Below, one piece after another: positions 13,015-19,082 of a stretch of DNA of 19,082 nucleotides (position 1 is the first letter of the stretch; every line of letters begins with the position of its first letter). The DNA lies in NCBI GenBank assembly GCA_036272735.1, contig DATAYF010000181.1, positions 1 to 19,082 of the forward strand, read 5' to 3'. The position numbers and the translations under genes were made by a program. The notes beneath the pieces are model-generated. The model was given only the letters and a program-made list of their open reading frames with translations. It was not told the DNA's origin and did not search any database. This DNA comes from DATAYF01 sp036272735. Its GTDB lineage: Bacteria; Chloroflexota; Ktedonobacteria; Ktedonobacterales; Ktedonobacteraceae.

Positions 13015-14310
13015 TTGATTATTATTATTGGCGCGGGACTGGCAGGTCTGACGTGTGCCAAGAAATTGACGGAAGCCGGTCACAAGGTGCTTGTGCTTGA
13101 AGCCGCTGACCAGGCGGGAGGGCGTGTCCGTACGGATTATCATGAAGATGGCTACCGTCTGGATCGTGGCTTCCAGGTATTGTTCACAGCGTATCCCGCC
13201 GCAAAACGTCATCTTTACTACGACGCGCTCAAATTTCGTAAATTCGCTCCTGGCGCGATTCTGGTACAGGGTAGCAAGAAATACGAAATCACCGATCCCT
13301 TGCGTGAGCCAACTCACACGGTCACCAGCTTGCTCAACCCACTCATTCCACTCGGCGATAAAGTGCAGGTGTTACGCTTACGGGCACAACTCGCAAACCA
13401 ACCTACCAACGATATCTTTACGGGCAAGCTCGAACCGACCGGAACAGACGAGACGACCGAGGCGTACCTGACACGATTGGGGTTCTCCCCTAAATTCCTG
13501 GATAATTTCGTGCGCCCATTTTACGGTGGCATCTTTCTCGACCGCTCACTCCAGACGAGTGCGCGTATGTTTCAGTTCACCTTCAAAATGCTAACCACAG
13601 GCGATATTGTGGTACCGGCAGAGGGCATTCAGCTTATCGCGAAACAGCTTGCCTCGCGGTTGCCCAAAGGTGCGTTGCGCTATAACGCCCGTGTAGGTGA
13701 GCTGCTGCGCAATAACGGGCAAGTAACAGGGGTACGTCTGGCAAGTGGCGAACGGATCGAGGCAGACCAGGTCGTTATCGCTACCGCGAGTCCGGAAGCT
13801 CAGCGCTTATTACAAGCGGCAGAGCAACCATTGCCAACCGAAGCCAGGAGCACAGTGTGCGTCTATTTCGCTGGCGATGAGCGGCTCTATCCACAACGTA
13901 AAATTTTGCTCAACACTGATCCGCACGCCTACGTCAATAACGCCGTGCTGCTCACCAATATCGCACCAACGTACGCACCGCCGAGGAAACACCTGTTATC
14001 AGTAACCGTGCTGAACAATCCGGGGGAGGATGATGAAACCGTTGTGGAGCGGAGCCGGGCCGAGATCGCGCGCTGGTTCCCGGAGCACAATCTCAGCCAC
14101 TGGCAACGCTTAGCTGTGTATCGCATACCCATCGCCCAATTTGCCCAACCAGCAGGTATTTTCGACCGGCTGCCAACGAACACGACCAGCATCGAAGGAG
14201 TATATATCGCTGGCGAGTACACTCAATCCAGCAGTATCCAGGGAGCTATGCATAGCGGGGAACACGCCGCCCAGGCACTACTCAAAGCGCCCACCCATGT
14301 GCGCCGCTAG
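13015..14310 (+). CDS. FAD-dependent oxidoreductase (amine oxidase / phytoene desaturase-like)
   Basis: This 431-residue flavoprotein starts at TTG (13015) and opens at once with the dinucleotide-binding strand IIIIGAGLAG (2-11, GxGxxG at 6-11). E29 at the end of the second strand binds the FAD ribose, and GGRVRT (35-40) is the GG motif of the amine oxidase/phytoene desaturase superfamily. A C-terminal FAD-contact block 'GVYIAGEYTQSSSIQGAMHSG' is also present (about 395-415, quoted across its length in motif form: AGEY, SIQGAM, SGE). The mid region 'RPFYGGIFLDRSLQTSA' (about 164-180) is typical of the subset annotated protoporphyrinogen oxidase-like. There is no signal peptide; the N-terminal strand is part of the fold. 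It is coupled to the DUF1015 gene. The substrate cannot be deduced. Confidence 0.88.
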   Translation: MIIIIGAGLAGLTCAKKLTEAGHKVLVLEAADQAGGRVRTDYHEDGYRLDRGFQVLFTAYPAAKRHLYYDALKFRKFAPGAILVQGSKKYEITDPLREPTHTVTSLLNPLIPLGDKVQVLRLRAQLANQPTNDIFTGKLEPTGTDETTEAYLTRLGFSPKFLDNFVRPFYGGIFLDRSLQTSARMFQFTFKMLTTGDIVVPAEGIQLIAKQLASRLPKGALRYNARVGELLRNNGQVTGVRLASGERIEADQVVIATASPEAQRLLQAAEQPLPTEARSTVCVYFAGDERLYPQRKILLNTDPHAYVNNAVLLTNIAPTYAPPRKHLLSVTVLNNPGEDDETVVERSRAEIARWFPEHNLSHWQRLAVYRIPIAQFAQPAGIFDRLPTNTTSIEGVYIAGEYTQSSSIQGAMHSGEHAAQALLKAPTHVRR

Positions 14311-14318
14311 TTGGAATA

Positions 14319-14360
14319 CTACAGCATGCCTTCAGCAACATTGCTCAGGGCATGCTGTAG
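14319..14360. terminator. Hairpin between convergent oxidoreductase and HEAT-repeat genes
   Basis: CTACAGCATGCC (14319-14330) pairs perfectly with GGCATGCTGTAG (14349-14360), with an inner AGCAA/TTGCT stem. It fills the 51-nt gap between two convergent stop codons. A T-run is lacking on both strands, so it may act as a 3' stabilising hairpin as well as a terminator. Confidence 0.6.
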
Positions 14361-14361
14361 C

Positions 14362-16023
14362 TTAGCGCTTCTCGAAAATATTTGTGGGTAGAGGATCGAG
14401 GGAACCCTTGCTTAACGCGTCCATGACCATGCGCAGTGGACCCTGCTCTATCGAAAGTTTCAGCATGGTGCGCAAAAATGGTTGATCAGATGCTGCAACA
14501 TGCGAGTCGACGTGCAGCATAGTAGCAACAGCACGTGCAAGCGCAGCATCTTGCGCACGATCACTGGCTAAGAGCAGTGCAGCCTGGCGACGCAAGCGCA
14601 ACTCATAGTGCATGCGCCAGGTATCATCGATCACACTGGCTAAAGCTTCATCGACCAGTTGATTCAATAAAAGTTCCTGATTCTTGTTGCGCGCTTTGCT
14701 TCTGTGTTTGCCCGCCGATTTTCCTGCGCCTCGTGTATCAAACAGCCCATACATAGACCAGTAGCGCGAGATATACGGCTCTAGAGCATCGGCTGGTTCA
14801 TACAACCATGACGCGAACTCAGGCAATTGATATAATGCATCACCTTGTCGCGCCAGGTTGCGCGTCTGCTCATCCAGCGGCAACGGTGCTGTTGGTTCAA
14901 GGGCCCTGGGCGCTTTTTTCCCCAGCTCGCCTTGTTCGATAAATGGTCGCCATACCGCGTAAGCGATGGGCAGTTTATGACGGAGACGCTTATTGAGTGC
15001 CCGCACCTCTAATACGAGTGCGCGTCCATGCTCAAACGGGATCTGGAAGCTCCCAAAGCCTTGCTCACCCAATTCATGCACCAGTTTCTTCCAATGCCCC
15101 TTCTCCATCTCATCGATACCGTAACACTCTTTGATGCCCCATTGATCTTGAAAAAGGACGTTGACCCCTTTCAACGATCCATCAGCACGCAGCCAGGAGA
15201 GCATTACCAACTGAGAACCAGCACCATCGATAAAGCTACAACGCGCCTCGTATTCGGGCAAGCGTGGCAGTAGTGCATCTGCTGTAGCAACATCTTCAAC
15301 ACCAAGCATCGATTGCATCGTCAAACGTCCGAGCGCGGCACGCGCGTGCTGCTTTATCTCACGATTCGAGCTGCTCGCGATGAAGCGATGTAACGCAGGT
15401 ATGGTTTGTTGCACAGCCACGGGCCCAAGTTCCTCTAGCGCCTCGATAACTGCCAACACATCTTTACTGGCGGTATTTTCAAGCAGAGGAATGAGGAGAT
15501 TGGCTGCTCTTGGATCATTGCTGCCACCAAGCCAACTGATAAAGGCCAACCGCCGCTCAAACGGCATGGCAGCCACATCCTCCAGGATTGATTCCGCGCC
15601 TATCTCGCTCTGCCCCACCAGTTCCAGCAAACGCGATTGCATCTGTTGGATAGCAGCAACAGGATCATTGAGATACTCCAACACCCCATCATCCGCCATT
15701 TCAGAGTCGAGTTCACTCAAGATAGGAGCAAGGGCCAATTTCGCCATATCGCTGACGGTAGGATCGGTCACGAAATCTTCCAATTCCTCTAAATCGGAAT
15801 CGGTGACTAGCTCAGAGAGAATCAATACAGCGGCCGCGTGAGCCTGGGGATCATTACCGCGCAACAGGTGTATGACCTTCTCGCGTCCCCCCTCGGTCCA
15901 TTCTGCGTTTAAGCGCTCGAAGTAGCGCGACATGGTTTCCGCGTCAATATCGGGACGGCGGCTCATCGCCAGCAAAATGCTATCTATACTATCCTGTGGA
16001 GGTCCCTTATGTCCTCGTGGCAT
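14362..16023 (-). CDS. HEAT-repeat-like protein of unknown function
   Basis: This 553-residue cytoplasmic protein has an N-terminal part (about 10-240) of repeated amphipathic helix pairs. Examples are 'AHAAAVLILSELV', 'RLAFISWLGG...RAANLLIPLLE', 'VLAVIEALEELG' and 'EIKQHARAALGRL', spaced 35-50 residues apart, which is HEAT/armadillo-like. From about 258 the character changes to a mixed alpha/beta region with 'CSFIDGAGSQLVMLSWLR' and 'VNVLFQDQWGIKECYG' strands that I cannot name. A lysine/arginine-rich patch (KSAGKHRSKARNKNQ) precedes a helical C-terminus. The frame extends to GTG codons at 16032 and 16026, but the ATG at 16023 has AAGGAG exactly 10 nt upstream. It lies downstream of the GT4-GT2-SDR operon with its own predicted promoter. 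HEAT arrays usually mediate protein contacts. Confidence 0.72.
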   Translation of the reverse strand: MPRGHKGPPQDSIDSILLAMSRRPDIDAETMSRYFERLNAEWTEGGREKVIHLLRGNDPQAHAAAVLILSELVTDSDLEELEDFVTDPTVSDMAKLALAPILSELDSEMADDGVLEYLNDPVAAIQQMQSRLLELVGQSEIGAESILEDVAAMPFERRLAFISWLGGSNDPRAANLLIPLLENTASKDVLAVIEALEELGPVAVQQTIPALHRFIASSSNREIKQHARAALGRLTMQSMLGVEDVATADALLPRLPEYEARCSFIDGAGSQLVMLSWLRADGSLKGVNVLFQDQWGIKECYGIDEMEKGHWKKLVHELGEQGFGSFQIPFEHGRALVLEVRALNKRLRHKLPIAYAVWRPFIEQGELGKKAPRALEPTAPLPLDEQTRNLARQGDALYQLPEFASWLYEPADALEPYISRYWSMYGLFDTRGAGKSAGKHRSKARNKNQELLLNQLVDEALASVIDDTWRMHYELRLRRQAALLLASDRAQDAALARAVATMLHVDSHVAASDQPFLRTMLKLSIEQGPLRMVMDALSKGSLDPLPTNIFEKR

Positions 16024-16099
16024 CACAATCACACTCCTTACCAGGTGGCGCGTAGAGAGCTATGGACGAGATCCCTACCAGCACACGCCAATGCAAGGA

Positions 16100-16128
16100 A
16101 TTGTACCACGTTACGCGATAAGAGTCGA
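16100..16128 (-). promoter_or_regulatory. Predicted promoter of the HEAT-repeat gene
   Basis: On the minus strand TCGACT (16123-16128) and TACAAT (16100-16105) are separated by 17 nt, and TGG precedes TACAAT to form an extended -10. The leader to the ATG at 16023 is about 70 nt. This suggests expression independent of the upstream operon. Confidence 0.6.
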
Positions 16129-16146
16129 GACAACGCGATCAAGGTC

Positions 16147-16890
16147 TCAGGGCCAACTGCTTTCATCGACGGGGGTAATCAATAATTCTTGGACCGCCGA
16201 CTCAACAGGAACTTGTACAGCATAGAGAATGGATTGCGCCACCGTTGCCGGATCTTGCAGCTTTTCAGGATCAGGCATAGGGATACCCTGATCCTGAAAA
16301 CGATCAAAGAAGTGCGTACGCATGCCACCTGGGATAATCGTCGTCACGCGAATACCGGCCTCACGCCCCTCTACGCTCAGGCCACGACTAAAACCGATAA
16401 TCCCCCATTTGGTTGCATGGTAGACAGAACTATTAGCCCAGGCACGCACACCAGCCGTTGAAGAGATATTCACGATATGACCGGTGTGTTGCTGGCGCAT
16501 CCAGGGAAAGGCCGCTTTAGCAAACAAAAACGGTGCGCGCAGATTAATATGCAGCGCGGTATCCCATTGCTCAACCGTCATCTCTTCAACAGCGTAGGTG
16601 AAATCGACAGCGGCACAGTTCACCACAATATCCAGGTGCCCAAACTGCTCACCTATGGCGCGTACCGTCGAGAATACCGCATCGGCATCGCGCACATCAC
16701 ACCTGCACGCGACAGCGGTCACATCCTGAGAGCGCACGCTGGCACATACTCTCTCGACAGGCTCTTGCTGAATATCGACACAGGCCAGCATGCATCCGGC
16801 CTCCGCAAAAGCGCGTACCGTCGCCTCGCCAAGGCCGCTGGCGGCACCGGTCACCAGCGCCACCTTGCCTTTAAGGGTATGTTCTTTCAT
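16147..16890 (-). CDS. Short-chain dehydrogenase/reductase (classical SDR)
   Basis: This 247-residue protein is a classical SDR oxidoreductase. The cofactor motif TGAASGLG is at 14-21, CDV at 64-66, NCAA (91-94) stands in for NNAG, and the catalytic set is N116 region/S143/Y157/K161 (ISSTAG, YHATK). D39 at the end of the second strand favours NAD(H) over NADP(H). PGGM (187-190) follows as in the family. The start ATG at 16890 has GAAGGAG 7 nt upstream, and the coding region overlaps the end of the GT2 gene by 20 nt, so translation is probably coupled. Its place after two glycosyltransferases suggests it acts on a sugar or on the glycan/lipid product, but the substrate is not shown by sequence. 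Confidence 0.93.
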   Translation of the reverse strand: MKEHTLKGKVALVTGAASGLGEATVRAFAEAGCMLACVDIQQEPVERVCASVRSQDVTAVACRCDVRDADAVFSTVRAIGEQFGHLDIVVNCAAVDFTYAVEEMTVEQWDTALHINLRAPFLFAKAAFPWMRQQHTGHIVNISSTAGVRAWANSSVYHATKWGIIGFSRGLSVEGREAGIRVTTIIPGGMRTHFFDRFQDQGIPMPDPEKLQDPATVAQSILYAVQVPVESAVQELLITPVDESSWP

Positions 16891-17713
16891 GCGTGAACTC
16901 CTTCAGTAATAGTTCATACAGGGACGTCGCATTATGGCGGCGATCCTCAACGTTGGTAGGCAAACAGAGATGATAAGTTCCACAGGGCAAAATGCCACAC
17001 CCACCATACTCGTGCAACATGAGAAACTGCACCACCACCTCTTCGCCCGCGTGCTCCATGGGCAGACGCTTCCACCACGAGAATGCCCCGACGCGCTGCA
17101 ACTTTTCACGGTCGAATAAGAGGTTCGCGCCACCAACCCAGGCTACTTTATAGCGCACCACCTCCCCATTGCGTACCAACTGTTGTTCGAGATGCAAAGG
17201 ATTGGCCGCGTTATTCACGAGATGACGCTCCAAGGGAATGGTCGTAGCATCAAATAGTTCGGGCACAACCGGACCTTCCCATAGCTCGATGTGTTGCTGC
17301 TGTGGTCGTACATCATCTAGAAATTGCAATCCTGGTGCCGCACAACCCACGAAGCCACACTGCTCGTCCCTGATGACGGTGAGCATACGCTGCATGATTT
17401 GCGGATCGAGGATCACGTCGTCATCGATAAAATGCACATAAGCGGCCCGGCTTTGCTCGAACAGAAATTGGCGCTGCTCGGCCATACCCTGGCGCGGCAG
17501 GTGGCGATGTAGCTTCACCTCGTGCCCACGCCAACGCAGTGCGCTCACCAGCGTGCGAATCTCGCCACTATCAAGGTACACGTCTTCCTCGGCAGTCTGG
17601 TCAGAAACGATCACGTTAAAATCGCAAAACGTCTGAGCAAACAGGCTCGTCAGTACGATAGCCAGGCCGGTTTTGCGACCACACGTAGGAATAAGCACAT
17701 CAACAAGCGCCAT
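16871..17713 (-). CDS. Family 2 (GT-A fold) glycosyltransferase
   Basis: This 280-residue enzyme would transfer a sugar from a nucleotide-activated donor. The N-terminal strand VDVLIPTCGR (4-13) and the metal/nucleotide motif HFIDDDVIL (94-102, D97-D99 as the DxD) are typical of GT2. The acceptor-side block VGGANLLFDRE and the downstream 'WKRLPMEHAGEEVVVQF' occupy the position of the catalytic-base region (E/D after the GGxN block). There is no membrane segment, so it is soluble or peripherally attached. The ATG at 17713 lies 2 nt after the GT4 stop codon, with a GGTGGTGAG site inside the end of the GT4 gene. Its 3' end overlaps the SDR start. Donor and acceptor are unknown. Confidence 0.9.
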   Translation of the reverse strand: MALVDVLIPTCGRKTGLAIVLTSLFAQTFCDFNVIVSDQTAEEDVYLDSGEIRTLVSALRWRGHEVKLHRHLPRQGMAEQRQFLFEQSRAAYVHFIDDDVILDPQIMQRMLTVIRDEQCGFVGCAAPGLQFLDDVRPQQQHIELWEGPVVPELFDATTIPLERHLVNNAANPLHLEQQLVRNGEVVRYKVAWVGGANLLFDREKLQRVGAFSWWKRLPMEHAGEEVVVQFLMLHEYGGCGILPCGTYHLCLPTNVEDRRHNATSLYELLLKEFTHERTYP

Positions 17714-17715
17714 AG

Positions 17716-19047
17716 TTACTCACCACCCCCAGCCGATGGCGCATCCACGACTGGCGATCTATATACATTGAACAAAGCCGAGTGCAACGCTTGCTCTGCC
17801 AGTAGTTCCTCATACAGTTCCGAGGTACGAGCCGCCACCAGCGGCCAGGTAAACTCGCGTAGCACACGCTGACGTGCCGCACGACCCATACGCGTACCCA
17901 ACTCAGGATGTTGCAAAAGCTGGTATAAGCGTTCGGTCAGGGCTTCAGGCGTACGCGCAGGCACCAGGAAACCTGTTTCGTCATCGACAATCGTGTACGC
18001 AATGCCACCAACCGCCGAACCAATCACCGGTCGACCACAAGCCATCCCCTCCAGCGGTGTCAAGCCAAAAGGCTCGTACCACGGCGTCGTTACCACAACG
18101 TCACCCGCGCTGTAGAAGTAGCGCAAGCTATCTTGCTGACGATTGCCAAAACACTGTACTTGCTCGGCGACACCAAGACCAGCAGCCAGACGTTGTAATT
18201 CGCCAATTTCAGGCGTTACCAATGGATCAGGCTGCGAACATTCACCACCAACCACCAGCAGCCGTATATCGGAGCATAATGGCGACGCTGCACCACGACG
18301 CAGCAACAGCGCCAGGGCGCGCACGATGTTGCGAATATCCTTGCGTGGCAGCACGCGGCCAACGTAAACGATCACAAAATCCTCGTCAGACAGCCCCAAT
18401 TGCTGGCGCGCAACTACACGCGGAACCGGCTGGAATATCTTTGTATTAACCGCGAGCGGGATCAAGCTAATTTTTGCGGGTTGCGCCCGGTAATCGCTAA
18501 CCAGTTCGCGCTGTTCACTTGGACAGGGCGCAATCAAACGGTCAGCATCACGAGCGACCTGCATTTCGACAGCAATACGCGATGGCGGGCTGGTATCAGC
18601 GCCTCCCTGATGGCGGCGCTTCGTCATACCAAGCGCGTGAAAGATGTGCGTCACGGGAATGTTCAAATTCCGGCCCAATTCTGTCGCCACCCAACCAGAC
18701 ATCCAGAAGTTGCTATGCAGCAGATCGTATTGTAGCTCGTGATGCTCCATAAAGCGTAGACATGCATCACGGAACGTCGACATATAGGGCCAGAGCGCAT
18801 CTTTTGTACGATACGCCAGCGGGCCTGCAGTCACATTCACGACTCGAACACCAGGAGCCCACTCAATGACTTCGGGCACGTCTGGACTATCGCGGCGCGT
18901 AAAAACATCGACAAGGTAGCCACGGGCAGCCAGGTGGCGACATACCTCATCCACATACACATTTTGTCCACCAGCATCGGTCCCGCCTAATAACGCCACC
19001 GGACTCGCATGCTCGCTCACAAAGGCGATTCTGGTTGCTGTATTCAT
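17716..19047 (-). CDS. Family 4 (GT-B fold) glycosyltransferase, MshA/sucrose-phosphate synthase-like
   Basis: This 443-residue retaining glycosyltransferase carries the N-terminal acceptor-site block GGTDAGGQNVYV (21-32), as in sucrose-phosphate synthases and MshA. HALGMTKRRHQG is the second acceptor motif, VYVGRVLPRKDIR starts the C-terminal Rossmann fold, and EPFGLTPLE is the E-x7-E catalytic/nucleotide motif of GT4. It ends in a flexible 'DAPSAGGGE' tail. The frame is open to 19071, but the ATG at 19047 is preferred because AAGGA lies between the two candidates, 11-12 nt upstream, and the family N-terminus then fits. It is the first gene of a tight three-gene group with GT2 and SDR; the operon may begin further right, outside the window. 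A role in a surface or soluble glycoconjugate is likely but unproven; true MshA function needs other mycothiol genes, not seen here. Confidence 0.92.
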   Translation of the reverse strand: MNTATRIAFVSEHASPVALLGGTDAGGQNVYVDEVCRHLAARGYLVDVFTRRDSPDVPEVIEWAPGVRVVNVTAGPLAYRTKDALWPYMSTFRDACLRFMEHHELQYDLLHSNFWMSGWVATELGRNLNIPVTHIFHALGMTKRRHQGGADTSPPSRIAVEMQVARDADRLIAPCPSEQRELVSDYRAQPAKISLIPLAVNTKIFQPVPRVVARQQLGLSDEDFVIVYVGRVLPRKDIRNIVRALALLLRRGAASPLCSDIRLLVVGGECSQPDPLVTPEIGELQRLAAGLGVAEQVQCFGNRQQDSLRYFYSAGDVVVTTPWYEPFGLTPLEGMACGRPVIGSAVGGIAYTIVDDETGFLVPARTPEALTERLYQLLQHPELGTRMGRAARQRVLREFTWPLVAARTSELYEELLAEQALHSALFNVYRSPVVDAPSAGGGE

Positions 19048-19082
19048 GGTCGTTTTTATCCTTCCCAACATCCTAAGAAACC

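Noticed and set aside
15380..15841. 153-codon plus-strand Ser-rich frame inside the HEAT-repeat gene
   Set aside because: Its serine-rich composition is what the complement of Leu/Glu-rich helices gives, and no ribosome-binding site precedes it.
17874..18449. 191-codon plus-strand frame inside the GT4 gene
   Set aside because: It is antisense to conserved GT4 motifs and looks like random Gln/His/Pro-rich sequence.
1..19082. CRISPR arrays, insertion sequences, tRNA, rRNA, phage or defence genes
   Set aside because: Looked for on both strands. No regular repeats, transposase motifs, tRNA-like cloverleafs or integrase signatures were seen.

Overview
The window is a 19 kb chromosomal stretch of housekeeping and regulatory genes with no mobile elements, CRISPR array, tRNA or rRNA that I could see. 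The gene set suggests a Ktedonobacteria-like member of the Chloroflexota: membrane-anchored Ser/Thr kinases, an Azotobacter/mycobacterial-type 7Fe ferredoxin, an Eis-like acetyltransferase, a DUF1015 protein, an MshA/SPS-like glycosyltransferase and roughly balanced base composition. This assignment is inference; no marker gene is present to prove it.

Layout. Positions 1-3021 are all on the minus strand: the 5' end of a GntR-family regulator cut by the window edge, thioredoxin with a strong terminator, a BI-1/YccA-family membrane protein, an unrecognised Pro/Gln-rich protein with a C-terminal zinc-ribbon-like CxxC pair, and a 7Fe ferredoxin with a consensus promoter. An Eis-like GNAT acetyltransferase diverges from the ferredoxin (3373-4746, plus). 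Next come a membrane Ser/Thr kinase with an extracytoplasmic lectin-like domain (4821-6473, minus), an M29-type aminopeptidase (6774-7832, minus), a divergent double-SIS sugar-phosphate protein (8118-9215, plus), and a membrane protein joining a degenerate kinase domain to a C-terminal Rieske [2Fe-2S] domain (9290-11248, minus). A plus-strand pair follows, a DUF1015 protein and a TTG-started FAD oxidoreductase that look translationally coupled. Convergent to it is a minus-strand block: GT4 glycosyltransferase, GT2 glycosyltransferase and SDR dehydrogenase packed as an operon, then a HEAT-repeat protein with its own predicted promoter.

The most unusual item is the pseudokinase-Rieske fusion. 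The Lys, catalytic Asp and DFG Asp of the kinase fold are all replaced, while all four Rieske cluster ligands are intact. Its neighbour kinase has an otherwise intact catalytic set but carries a CxxC thiol pair across the catalytic loop (HCD instead of HRD). With thioredoxin and a ferredoxin in the same window, a redox-linked signalling module is a reasonable hypothesis, though none of these genes is shown to be co-transcribed. Other points of interest are a perfect 24-bp palindrome between the aminopeptidase and SIS genes, an attenuator-like leader before the DUF1015 gene, and a BI-1-family protein lacking the usual sensor aspartates.
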